From Berghia stephanieae (Eukaryota; Mollusca; Gastropoda; Nudibranchia; Aeolidiidae), in NCBI GenBank assembly GCA_034508935.3, contig CM067450.1, positions 1,311,899 to 1,375,898 of the forward strand: 64,000 bases of DNA. The letters run 5' to 3'. Each line of letters opens with the position of its first letter. Position 1 is the first letter of the stretch. Position numbers and translations under genes: made by a program. The notes under the pieces were generated by a model that saw only the letters and a program-made list of their open reading frames with translations, was not told the origin of the DNA and did not search any database. This document shows, piece after piece, positions 1 through 29,458 of this stretch.

Positions 1-2238
1 GATCTTGTATTCATTATACACGTGTTCAGATCTTGTATTCATTACACACTTGTTCAGATCTTGTATTCATTACACACGTGTTCAGATCTTGTATTCATTA
101 CACACGTGTTCAGATCTTGTATTCATTTACACGTGTTCAGATTTTGTATTCATTACACACGTGTTCAGATCTTGTATTCATTACACACGTGTTCACATCT
201 TGTATTCTTACACACGTGTTCAGATCTTGTATTCATTACACACGTGTTCACATCTTGTATTCATTACACACGTGTTCAGATCTTGTATTCATTACACACG
301 TGTTCAGATCTTGTATTCATTACACACTGTTCAGATCTTGTATTCATTAACACGTGTTCAGATCTTGTATTCATTACACACTTGTTCAGATCTTGTATTC
401 ATTACACACGTGTTCAGATCTTGTATTCATTATACACGTGTTCAGATCTTGTATTCATTACACACTTGTTCAGATCTTGTATTCATTACACACTGTTCAG
501 ATCTTGTATTCATTACACACGTGTTCAGATCTTGTATTCATTACACACGTGTTCAGATCTTGTATTCATTTTACACGTGTTCAGATCTTGTATTCATTAC
601 ACACGTGTTCAATCTTGTATTCATTACACGTGTTCAGATCTTGTATTCATTACACACTGTTCAGATCTTGTATTCATTACACACGTGTTCAGATCTTGTA
701 TTCATTATACACGTGTTCAGATCTTGTATTCATTACACACTTGTTCAGATCTTGTATTCATTACACACGTGTTCAGATCTTGTATTCATTACACACGTGT
801 TCACATCTTGTATTCATTACACACGTGTCGATCTTGTATTCATTTACACGTGTTCAGATCTTGTATTCATTACACACGTGTTCAATCTTGTATTCATTAC
901 ACACGTGTTCAGACTTTGTATTCATTACACACGTGTTCAGATATTGTATTCATTCACACACGTGTTCAATCTTGTATTCATATCCACGTGTTCAGATTTT
1001 GTAATCATTACACACTATGTTCAGATCTTGTATTATACACACGTGTTAACAATCTTGTATTATTACACAGTGTTCAGATCTTGTATTCATTACTAAAACT
1101 GTTCAGATTGTATTCATTACACACGTGTTCAGATCTTGTATTCATTACACACGTTTTTCAAGCTGTATTCTTTAACACGGTTCAGATTTTGTATTAAATT
1201 ACACACTGTTCAGATCATTGTATTCATTCAAACGTGTTCAGATATTGTATTCATTATATCGTGTTCAGATTTTGTATTCATTACACACTGATCAGATTTG
1301 TATTTTACACACGGTTTTAACTTGTATTCATTACACAGTGTCAGTTTGTATTATTTTAACGTGTTCAGAGCTTGTATTCATTACACACGTGTTCAGATCT
1401 GTATTCATTACAAGTGTTAATCTTGTATCATTAACACGTGTTCAGATTTGTATTCATTACACACTTGTTCACATCTTGTATTCATTACACACGTGTTCAG
1501 ATCTTGTATTCATTACACGTGTTCAGATCTTGTATTCATTACACACGTGTTCAGATCTTGTATTCATTAACACGTGTTCAGATCTTGTATTCATTACACA
1601 CGTGTTCAGATCTTGTATTCATTTTACACGTGTTCAGATTTGTATTCATTACACACGTGTTCAGATCTTGTATTCATTACACACGTGTTCAATCTTGTAT
1701 TCATTACACACTGTTCAGATCTTGTATTCATTTACACACGTGTTCAGATCTTGTATTCATTACACACGTGTTCAGATCTTGTATTCATTACACACGTGTT
1801 CAGATCTTGTATTCATTACACACGTGTTCAGATCTTGTATTCATTAACACGTGTTCAGATCTTGTATTCATTACACACGTGTTCAGATCTTGTATTCATT
1901 ACACACGTGTTCAGATCTTGTATTCATTATACACGTGTTCAGATCTTGTATTCATTACACACTTGTTCAGATCTTGTATTCATTACACACGTGTTCAGAT
2001 CTTGTATTCATTACACACGTGTTCAGATCTTGTATTCATTACACACGTGTTCAGATCTTGTATTCATTTACACACGTGTTTACATCTTGTATTCATTACA
2101 CACGTGTTCAGATTTTGTATTCATTACACACGTGTTCAGATCTTGTATTCATTACACACGTGTTCACATCTTGTATTCATTACACACGTGTTCAGATTTT
2201 GTATTCATTCCACACGTGTTCAGATCTTGTATTCAGAA
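1..2238. repeat. 28-bp satellite array, about 80 copies
   Basis: Head-to-tail copies of a 28-bp unit built on TTACACACGTGTTCAGATCT followed by TGTATTCA. The array runs off the left edge. Most units carry the palindromic E-box core CACGTG and the palindrome AGATCT. Copies at about 950-1440 are full of one-base gains and losses, while the flanks are regular. Three or more overlapping reading frames stay open only because the unit lacks stops, so it is not coding. Confidence 0.97.
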
Positions 2239-3045
2239 TGAAAACATTTTGACATTAAAACTGAGACAAAATGGATTTTTTAATAAAAACTTGTTTAGAA
2301 AATAAAGATCAACAAAGAAAGAAATATATTTTGTTTGTTTTTATTTGTATATTTTCTAAACATGTTAAAAAATTTAAAATCAATATCATTGTTTTGTTTG
2401 TGTTTGAGGCGACGTGTACACGTCAGCAGGTCTGACATCCCAATGCAATTATGGGCCAGATTTAACATTGCTCTGATGGACACAATCGTTAGTTGGTTTG
2501 GGGGTATTTCTGTTACAACAATGAGCCCATAACAATTTGGGTTATCAGAACTTCAAATAAGTACACATTGGTGTGGAGCGTTTACAGCTCAAGGCAGGGA
2601 CACGAAAAGGGTCATTTTAGCACCAGTAAAAAAAGGGAGATAACAAGAGATATAAATCAAGCTTGCAAGCAGCAAAGAAAAACGTAAGTCAGGGGGGATA
2701 ACTTCAACAGAGATCAGAGGTAGATCTAAGGGAGATAATGTATTCTTCTGTCTGATCTAGCATCATTCATAAGCCACATACTGGAATTGCCACATGATCT
2801 TTGCCAAAAAGGAATACACTCAGATGGTTGCAAAGGAAATATTCTATCAAAGACCATAACAATGCCAGTGAGGGGATTTACAAGTAAAATAAAAATTATC
2901 TCTCACCTAAAACAACAACAAAAAATCCATCTGACTGCTTCCATTTCAACAAAAGACTTCAGACAGGGCCTGGGTAAAACCGATAAATGATCTCATTTCA
3001 GAATAAAGACACAAAGCTGCATAGAAAGGGCAAATATTAATTCAG
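2239..3045. other. Unassigned single-copy-looking sequence
   Basis: Only short reading frames are present and no family is recognisable. The only visible structure is a small palindrome near 2414 (CGTGTACACG). Confidence 0.5.
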
Positions 3046-3047
3046 AA

Positions 3048-3304
3048 AAGTGAGTGGAGCAGGCACTATATGTTGATAACATCAAGAGATGAAGTGAGTA
3101 GGAAAGTGCCAGAAGACAATAGAGAATAAAATTTCGCAGCGATGGGGGATCAAACCCGTGACCTTACTGGTACGACAACTCCGTGGCTCTACTGTCTGAG
3201 CTATCCACCACTCCTTTGGGTATGACAGTAAGGTCGTAGGTTTGAGCCCCCATCATCGTGAAATTTTTATTCTCTATTGTCTTCTGGCCCTTCATTTCTT
3301 GTTA
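3048..3304. mobile_element. Foldback element with tRNA-like core
   Basis: The left part reads GTGCCAGAAGACAATAGAGA and the right part is its near reverse complement at about 3280-3292, so the element folds back. Between them, on the minus strand, lie a box A-like TAGCTCAGACAGTAGAGC and a box B-like GGGTTTGATCC. A second, inverted box B-like stretch is at about 3232. Relatives occur at 12.24, 32.37 and 37.77 kb. It could be a SINE that duplicated in inverted orientation or a MITE that captured a tRNA-like piece. Confidence 0.6.
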
Positions 3305-3307
3305 CAG

Positions 3308-4430
3308 AAAAGGCAAATGATGTAGGGGTCTAGAAAGGCAAATGATGAAGGGGTCTAGAAAGGCAAATGATGTAGGGGTCTAGAAAGGCAAATGATGTAG
3401 GGGTCTAGAAAGGCAAATGATGTAGGGGTCTAGAAAGACAAATGATGTAGGGGTCTAGAAAGGCAAATGATGTAGGGGTCTAGAAAGGCAAATGATGTAG
3501 GGGTCTAGAAAGACAAATGATGTAGGGGTCTAGAAAGGCAAATGATGTAGGGGTCTAGAAAGGCAAATGATGTAGGGGTCTAGAAGAGGTGGCAAATGAT
3601 GTAGGGGTCTAGAAAGGCAAATGATGTAGGGGTCTAGAAAGGCAAAGGATGTAGGGGTCTAGAAGAGGTGGCAAATGATGTAGGGGTCTAGAAGAGGTGG
3701 CAAATGATGTAGGGGTCTAGAAGAGGTGGCAAATGATGTAGGGGTCTAGAAAGGCAAAGGATGTAGGGGTCTAGAAGAGGTGGCAAATGATGTAGGGGTC
3801 TAGAAGAGGTGGCAAATGATGTAGGGGTCTAGAAGAGGTGGCAAATGATGTAGGGGTCTAGAAGAGGTGGCAAATGATGTAGGGGTCTAGAAAGGCAAAT
3901 GATGTAGGGGTCTAGAAGAGGTGGCAAATGATGTAGGGGTCTAGAAGAGGTGGCAAATGATGTAGGGGTCTAGAAAGGCAAATGATGTAGGGGTCTAGAA
4001 GAGGTGGCAAATGATGTAGGGGTCTAGAAGAGGTGGCAAATGATGTAGGGGTCTAGAAAGGCAAAGGATGTAGGGGTCTAGAAGAGGTGGCAAATGATGT
4101 AGGGGTCTAGAAGAGGTGGCAAATGATGTAGGGGATAGAAGAGGTGGCAAATGATGTAGGGGTCTAGAAGAGGTGGCAAATGATGTAGGGGTCTAGAAGA
4201 GGTGGCAAATGATGTAGGGGTCTAGAAGAGGTGGCAAATGATGTAGGGGTCTAGAAAGGCAAATGATGTAGGGGTCTAGAAGAGGTGGCAAATGATGTAG
4301 GGGTCTAGAAAGGCAAATGATGTAGGGGTCTAGAAGAGGTGGCAAATGATGTAGGGGTCTAGAAAGGCAAAGGATGTAGGGGTCTAGAAGAGGTGGCAAA
4401 TGATGTAGGGGTCTAGAAGAGGTGGCAAAG
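3308..4430. repeat. 25/29-bp minisatellite, about 42 copies
   Basis: The shared core is GGCAAATGATGTAGGGGTCT. Two unit lengths alternate irregularly: a short one joined by AGAAA and a longer one joined by AGAAGAGGT. The first third is mostly the short form and the rest mostly the long form. Confidence 0.96.
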
Positions 4431-4545
4431 CGACGACTGGTGAAACACCCAGAGTCAATGTTTCCCACCATTCAAAACACTTTTAATGCTCTGGTGTTTT
4501 TATTTCATATACAAGACACCTGAAATGTAAAAAAAAAAAAACATA

Positions 4546-4842
4546 ATTGAGCTTTTATACAGCGCAATATCCACTGAATGTGCTCAAAGCGCTTTACAAT
4601 GTGTTCCTGGTCAACAGCAACATTTAACATGTAGGACAGGACATGATGCCTGTTAGGCGATATTACAATTTTTCAGACAGAGACAACGCTGTTAACGGTC
4701 AGGTACTCATTTTACACCTGAGTACAGTGAGAGAATGTGAGTAAAGACCCTTTTCAAACTATTTGCCGAGCGAGGGTAGAACCCAGGACCTTCCGATCCA
4801 AAACTGAGTGTCATACCACAATACCATATAGCCATCCTTTAC
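4546..4842 (-). mobile_element. SINE family 1 (tRNA-derived), full-length copy
   Basis: Read on the minus strand it has a tRNA-like head with a box B-like GGGTTCTACCC, a body containing GTAAAATGAGTACCTG, and a tail with CTTTGAGCACATTCAGTGG and TTGCGCTGTATAA. Eleven full or partial copies of this family occur in the window. Confidence 0.85.
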
Positions 4843-4869
4843 ACTAATTGATATTGAAGTTTTACACAT

Positions 4870-5518
4870 CCTTATGACACGTGTGTGATACGAGAAGACA
4901 TGTGTGTGATAGGAGAGATGTGTGTGATAGAAGAGATGTGTGTGATAGAAGAGATGTATGTGATAGGAGAGATGTGTGTGATAGAAGAGATGTGTGTGAT
5001 AGAAGAGATGTGTGTGATAGAAGAGATGTGTGTGATAGAAGAGATGTGTGTGATAGAAGAGATGTATGTGATAGGAGAGATGTGTGTGATAGAAGAGATG
5101 TGTGTGATAGAAGAGATGTGTGTGATAGAAGAGATGTGTGTGATAGAAGAGATGTGTGTGATAGAAGAGATGTATGTGATAGGAGAGATGTGTGTGATAG
5201 AAGAGATGTATGTGATAGAAGAGATGTATGTGATAGGAGAGATGTGTGTGATAGAAGAGATGTATGTGATACGAGAGATGTGTGTGATAGAAGAGATGTG
5301 TGTGATAGAAGAGATGTATGTGATAGAAGAGATGTATGTGATAGGAGAGATGTGTGTGATAGAAGAGATGTATGTGATACGAGAGATGTGTGTGATAGAA
5401 GAGATGTGTGTGATAGAAGAGATGTGTGTGATAGAAGAGATGTATGTGATAGGAGAGATGTGTGTGATAGAAGAGATGTGTGTGATAGAAGAGATGTGTG
5501 TGATAGAAGAGATGTGTG
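4870..5518. repeat. 18-bp minisatellite, about 35 copies
   Basis: The unit is GATGTGTGTGATAGAAGA with variants TATG and GGAG. The period is a multiple of three and has no stop, so both strands show 215-235-codon open frames. These are a repeat artefact. Confidence 0.96.
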
Positions 5519-5585
5519 GAGCGTGTAAATTGATTTTATCAACAACATACAATGTCAACAATTTTTTTTTCCGACAGCAACAATG

Positions 5586-5738
5586 CTGCTAACCGGCCAG
5601 GTACTCATTTTACACTTAAGTAATGTGAGAGAATAGCCTTTTCCTAGGACTAAATATGTGCTGCTCAGAGTGAGACTCAAACCCTGGACCTTCCAATCCA
5701 AAGGCAAGTATCATACACCAGACCACAAAGTCGAGGAT
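5586..5738 (-). mobile_element. SINE family 1, partial copy
   Basis: This copy holds the head and part of the body: box B-like GGGTTTGAGTC and the AAAATGAGTACCTGGCCGG body. The tail is missing. Confidence 0.75.
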
Positions 5739-6216
5739 GAATAAATTGAATTTTATTTGAAAATGCAAAGCAATGAAATGGTAAAAAAACCCGATGTCCT
5801 CCGATGGCCTAGAAACAGCAGAACAGGCCAAGCTCTGTGTTTGGACTCTTGACATAGGGGGCAGGTAGAGGCTTGGGCAAGCAAAGGTAAAAAAAAAAAC
5901 AAAAACAAAATTGATTTTAGCTCAGGTAAAAAGACAAAACAAAGCAAATGACCAGACTGCATTTGGCATTTACTAGAATACAAACAAATCAAATCGCAAA
6001 GATTGAAATATATAAATTTGATTTTGTCAATACCGGGACTACTTTAGCCGCCCCGGGTAACTTTGGCCACAGACCAAAATAAAGATTGCTGACCTGTTTT
6101 AAAAGTTAAAGTAACGGATGCTTACTAGATCTATTGGGTTTTTGATTATTGAAAAAATAAAAAGCTACGTGTAATTTAACTTTTAAAAGAGCCAATTTTT
6201 TTTCAGTAAATGGCCC
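5739..6216. other. Unassigned intergenic sequence
   Basis: AT-rich sequence with short frames only. No gene or repeat was recognised. Confidence 0.45.
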
Positions 6217-6228
6217 AAGTAGCCTGGT

Positions 6229-6230
6229 AA

Positions 6231-6312
<82 letters not shown>
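6229..6312. repeat. (TAG)n microsatellite
   Basis: About 28 uninterrupted TAG/GTA triplets. On the minus strand this is the 3' tail of the LINE fragment. Confidence 0.97.
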
Positions 6313-6694
6313 TGTATCGTTCGGCTACACTTCTATGTTCAAGGTATCAATCCAGGTTCAGAAGTCATCATCACATTTGTTGATGGTTTCAAATCCCCTT
6401 CCAGTTTTGTCTCTGGGCAGTCTAGTACGAGGTGGTTTGCATCTTGTGGTGCTTGGTTGCACTTTGGGCATGTTGGTGATTCTTGGAGCCCCCATTTGTA
6501 CATGTTGGCAGCTGTTCTTGTATGTTTTGACCGTAGTCTATTGGCAGCTACCCAATATTTTCTTGGTTGATCCTGTAGACCTGGGAGACTTTTACAGGGA
6601 TCTTCAATTTGTTCCCCTCCTGTTGGTTTATTCCTTTTCCATTCCTCGCACCAGGCTTCTTGCATGTTGTAGTTTTCTTTCTTTGATAGGTAGA
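6229..6694 (-). mobile_element. 5'-truncated LINE, C-terminal end with (CTA)n tail
   Basis: A minus-strand frame (about 108 codons, 6339-6665) ends in NRLRSKHTRTAANMYKWGL then CPKC, followed by HLVLDC, the CCHC-like motif at the C-terminus of many non-LTR retrotransposon polymerases. It is followed by a (CTA)n microsatellite, the 3' tail. The 12-bp direct repeat AAGTAGCCTGGT at 6217-6228 and 6695-6706 is a target-site duplication, showing insertion by retrotransposition of a truncated copy. Confidence 0.88.
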
Positions 6695-6699
6695 AAGTA

Positions 6700-7262
6700 G
6701 CCTGGTTGACAGTACATTAGATTATATCCCTTTTATGACCTTTGCATTAGATTATGTCCCTTGTTTAACGTTTGACAGTAAGTACATTAGATTACGTCCC
6801 TTGTATAACCTTTGACAGTACATTAGGTGATGTCCCTTGTATAACCTTTGACAGTACATTAGGTGATGTCCCTTGTATAACCTTTGACAGTACATTAGGT
6901 GATGTCCCTTGTATAACTTTTGACAGTACATTAGGTGATGTCCCTTGTATAACCATTGACAGTACATTAGGTGATGTCCCTTGTATAACTTTTGACAGTA
7001 CATTAGGTGATGTCCCTTGTATAACCTTTGACAGTACATTAGGTGATGTCCCTTGTATGACCTTTGACAGTACATTAGATTATGTCCCTTGTATAGCCTT
7101 TGACAATACATTAGATTATGTCCCTTGTATAGCCTTTGACAATACATTAGATTATGTCCCTTGTATAGCCTTTGACAATACATTAGATTATGTCCCTTGT
7201 ATAATCTTTGAAGGTACATTAGATTATATTCCCTTGTATAATCTTTGACAGTACATTTGATT
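6700..7262. repeat. 36-bp minisatellite, about 15 copies
   Basis: The unit contains TACATTAGGTGATGTCCCTT and GTATAACCTTTGACAG. The last units diverge to TTAGATTATG. Open frames on both strands reflect a period divisible by three. Confidence 0.95.
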
Positions 7263-7289
7263 ATGTACCTTGTATAGCCTAATACAATC

Positions 7290-7450
7290 AAAGTGGGTAA
7301 TTGGTACATCCCTTTATTGGAATAACCGCTTAATTGGAACAATCAGTCTGTGACAGAATTTTCTCTCCATAAATTCTATTGGTTAATTGGAATGCACGTC
7401 GGTTAATTGGAACAATTTCATATTTACTTATTTTCACTCAGACACAAACG
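7290..7450. other. Degenerate motif GGTTAATTGGAA, possible transposon remnant
   Basis: Repeated TTAATTGGAA motifs resemble the internal repeats of pogo/Tigger-type termini such as those at 27.9 kb. No paired end was found. Confidence 0.3.
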
Positions 7451-7489
7451 CCAATAGACTCATGGCTGAGGATACCATGTGCTCTATAA

Positions 7490-7730
7490 ATTAATAAACA
7501 AAAAAGAATTTTAAAAAACAGCTTAAAAAAAGAACAAAATACCGAACATGGAATGTTTCGGGCTCAAAACCCTTCTTCAGCCAACAACAAAAAAACAATG
7601 AAAACATAAATATGTTACGTGTTTGGTATTTGTTCTTTTTTTAAAAGCTGCTTTATTCATTTTTGTTTCTTACTATTTACAGTCCACAGCTCTTAGCAGT
7701 TTAGTGTCACTCTATAAGAGTCCATTATTA
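7490..7730 (-). mobile_element. Dispersed element with hammerhead-like core (Penelope-like?)
   Basis: On the minus strand CTGAAGA (7580-7574) is followed by a short GGG...CCC stem and GAAAC (7559-7555), then a small stem ACAT/ATGT. This is the order of a minimal hammerhead ribozyme. The segment 7610-7730 is the reverse complement of 27340-27420, so the element is dispersed. Inverted stretches AAAAAGAACAAAATACC and GGTATTTGTTC flank the motif. Assignment to Penelope-like elements is inferred from the known presence of hammerheads in that group. Confidence 0.5.
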
Positions 7731-7824
7731 TTATCGTTATCATTGTTATTCACACACGAAAGCTTGGCGTAACGTGTAGACTAAATCAGATCAAACTCCT
7801 AAAACTGGAACAGATTCACATGGG

Positions 7825-26397
<18,573 letters not shown>

Positions 26398-26589
26398 GTT
26401 CTTGATTGTTTCCCTTTGAAAAGTCACACAACTCTTAAAAGATGATCTTTTTTACCTCTTACTTTTTAATCTGGAAATCAAAATAAACACACAATAATGG
26501 AGAATCTACCAGAATGTGTTACCACCGTTGCAATCCTACTGATCTCAAAATTTGTATGTAAACAACGTTTTTCACATTCAAATTCTATG

Positions 26590-27072
26590 ATTGTAATCTG
26601 CAAAAGGCACTTTGTCCACCACAGAAAATGCAGACTTGCCTACTTGAAAATATAAAAATTCGTAATTTTTAGAAGATGAAAATTGCAGTGGCTATAGTAA
26701 CCAACTTGAAAAATCCACAATATGCCCTCCCAAAAAATAAATAACACTTTAAAATCCTTAAGATAATGTAGTCTGGCATCAACTTTCTTTTTCAATCAAT
26801 TTTAATGACTTACGAGACGTTCATGAAGTTCTGAAATCTGAGCCAAAATTTCGTAATTCTAGAAAATTTCCGTAATAGTAAGCAAGTCTGTAAATGTATA
26901 CATTGGTCGTGGTTAAAGTGGTAGAAAATAACAATACATCATTTACCTTGTTTAGATTTGGGGGTTACTATAGCCACTGCAATTTCATCTCCTAAAAATT
27001 ACGAATTTTTAGATTTTCAAGTCGGCAGGTCTGCATTTTCTGTGGAGGACAAAGTGTCTTTTGCAGATTACT
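26590..27072. mobile_element. 480-bp MITE with about 105-bp terminal inverted repeats
   Basis: Left arm 26594-26702 and right arm 26963-27070 are reverse complements (GCAGTGGCTATAGTAACC; GGTTACTATAGCCACTGC). A diverged partial copy lies at about 41097-41312, in inverse orientation (TTGATGCCAGACTACAT). No coding capacity. Confidence 0.8.
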
Positions 27073-27079
27073 TATGTTT

Positions 27080-27266
27080 GGAAAATAAATAAAAATAAAA
27101 TTCCCTTTATTCATCCCCAAGGGGGATGTAACCCAGGCGTACGCCGCAGTGCAAGGTGAGCTACGGCGAGTTGACTTGTTCAACACCACACAGCACAGCA
27201 GGTAGTAAAACTCGGTACTTTTCCGGTACAAAGCAAGGTCTGTCCTGCTGAGCCACTCTGCCCCGT
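27080..27266 (-). mobile_element. SINE family 2 copy
   Basis: Minus-strand head with box A-like GTGGCTCAGCAGGACAGACC and box B-like GAGTTTTACTA, and the TTCATCCCCAAGGGGGA end. Confidence 0.8.
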
Positions 27267-27339
27267 ACTAGTCAAGTAGTAGAAGAGCATTCGCCTCCAA
27301 AAAAAAATGTTATCGCTCTCCAACACCTTAATACAAAGT

Positions 27340-27485
27340 TATACTAAGCTGCTAGAGGCTGTGGACTGCAGAAAGTAATAAACAAAAATGAATATAAAAG
27401 TTTCAAAACAGAACAAATACCAAACACGGAACGTTTTGGGATCAAAACCCTTCTTTAGCCAACAACAACAAAAAAATGTTTAAAA
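27340..27485 (+). mobile_element. Fragment of the hammerhead-like dispersed element
   Basis: Reverse complement of 7610-7730 plus a degraded CTAAAGA...AAAAC core on the minus strand. Its other end (CATTTTTGTTTAATACTTT) appears at 27650, after an (AT)n run. Confidence 0.6.
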
Positions 27486-27548
27486 ATATAAAAAATGGAT
27501 TACTTAAAAACCAAATCAATGGTATATTTTTTTTATTGTGAAGCTGTT

Positions 27549-27556
27549 ATATATAT

Positions 27557-27640
<84 letters not shown>
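27549..27640. repeat. (AT)n microsatellite
   Basis: Pure AT repeat with one TAA interruption. Confidence 0.97.
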
Positions 27641-27642
<2 letters not shown>

Positions 27643-27905
27643 CATATTCATTTTTGTTTAATACTTTCCATATCTTAATGCAGTCTTAAAATTCAATTCA
27701 ATGATACATACATAACAACACTGAGAGTCTTTGTGGGGTTTTAGATAAAGACAAACGTGTGCCTATTTGAGGTCTAAAAACCCATCATGGGCTCATCGGT
27801 GAAATGGAAATACTCTAAAACTAAAATCACTGATATAATATTATGCCCATTACGACAATGTTAAAACAAGCTCAGAATTGCGTCCAGTTATCAGACCTGC
27901 AAATA

Positions 27906-28682
27906 CAGTCCACTGCGGATAATCGCAACTCGGTTAATTGCAACTTTCGGTTAATCGCAACATTTCCCAAGAAACGGAATTAATTCTATATAAAAGTCAC
28001 TGGTTAATTGCAACAAACTTCGGTTAATTGCAACAAATTTTCGACTTCAAAAGGAGACAAATTCATGGAATCAATCAAACAAAATCTCATGATCAGATTT
28101 CATCATGTGAAATCATGACACGTTGAAGAATCGAGAGTGGGCGGGATTTAATACTTCATTAGTGTGTCATCATTATTAGAGACAAAAGAGGCATGGCTTT
28201 GCAGTTGGGGTTTGTGCGGTGACCATAAGACCTGAGGCGAGTGGGCTGGGCTTGGTTTAGACAACAGGTAGACGATGACAGTTGTGAGGAGAGACTGAGC
28301 GATGATATCCTTGTTTTGTGATTGACAACTGTGCATTGTGACCAACGGGTTTGGTGAGACCTCATTGTCTCTCATCACGGCTAATCTCTTGGACTCTTAC
28401 AAATGTTGAGAACAGAATCCAATCTTAAGATGTCAGCTTGCCTCAAATCTGATTTTGCTTGTCAAAATCTATACAGGGCTGTCATATATTTTTTTTATTC
28501 CAATCAAATTGCTCAGTCTGTGGTGGACTCAGAACAATGTTTACAACAACTGGTTGGATTTACCATATTTGTGTAAAATGTTGCAATAGTGGGCAGGAAA
28601 CTCAACTTCGGATAACTGCAACTTTGGTTAATGGCAACATTTTTGCTGATCCCAAGGTGTTGCGATTATCCGGAGTGGGCTG
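27906..28682. mobile_element. pogo/Tigger-like non-autonomous DNA transposon
   Basis: Terminal inverted repeats CAGTCCACTGCGGATAATCG and its counterpart CGATTATCCGGAGTGGGCTG bound 777 bp, flanked by TA on both sides. The repeated GGTTAATTGCAAC subterminal motif is typical of Tigger ends. No DDE transposase frame was seen. Confidence 0.78.
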
Positions 28683-28851
28683 TATGAGCACATCGATAAC
28701 GACCAATTTTGACAAGACCAAGTTTTTAAAACGTCAAAACAAAGCAAATGAATATTTAGAACAACATTTGAATTTGTATAACATTAATTCATCCACAAAA
28801 TTATTCATAATTTTTAATTTTCGTTTTGGATGTGTAGGCTATATTCTTGTG

Positions 28852-29458
28852 GAATCGCCTTGTGGTATCGCACTCACCGTCTCTCGCCTTCAGATCGGAA
28901 GGCCAAGGGTTAGAGTCCCGCTCTGAATGGCACATAGTTGAGTCCTTGGAAAAGGCTCTTTACTCACATTCTCTCAACATAGTTGTAAAATGAGTAGCTA
29001 GCCATTGACAGCGTTGTCTCGGTCGGGATAATAATGTATTATGATTATGTCTCGTCCCACATATTAAGTATTATTGCTGGCTAGGGACCCTTTGTAATGC
29101 GCTTTGAGCATCTTCTTCTTCTTCAAGTACCAAGTCTGTGCCAGACATTGGTGATCATGATACGCCATTCATCTCTTTGATCAGATAACCTCAGAAAACT
29201 AATATTACTCTTCACTTTCTTTGTCACCCAGCTGTTCAAACTATTCAAATATGTTTTTCTTGGTCTACCTTTACTCTTTTTACCTTCTATCTTTCCTGTG
29301 GAGTAAGATGTTCAATACATTTATGTCGATTTAGGTGTCCTAAAAATTGCATTTGTCTTTGTACGAATTAATAGCCTTTTAGCTTCAGCTTGCTCTAATA
29401 CTTCTTCATTAGTTTTCTTTGAGCATCATTAGTGGATATTGCGCTATATAAATTCTTG
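28852..29458 (+). mobile_element. SINE family 1 copy split by a LINE insertion
   Basis: Head (TTGTGGTATCGCACTC), box B-like GGGTTAGAGTCCC and body run to 29112. The tail resumes at 29417 (TTTGAGCATCATTAGTGG, TTGCGCTATATAAAT). CTTTGAGCATC is duplicated at 29102-29112 and 29417-29427. Confidence 0.9.
29113..29416 (-). mobile_element. 5'-truncated LINE (RTE/CR1-type C-terminus) with (GAA)n tail
   Basis: The minus strand reads KSKGRPRKTYLNSLNSWVTK, then LRLSDQRDEWRIMITNVWHR LGT, a common C-terminal end of non-LTR polymerases. It is followed by GAAGAAGAAG. The 11-bp target duplication in the SINE proves insertion after the SINE. Confidence 0.88.

Noticed and set aside
5-2305. Several overlapping long frames over the 28-bp satellite
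   Set aside because: Period 28 cycles through all frames; the repeat has no stop. There is no gene-like composition.
4862-5592. 215-235-codon frames over the 18-bp repeat
   Set aside because: Simple consequence of a period divisible by three on a stop-free unit, seen on both strands.
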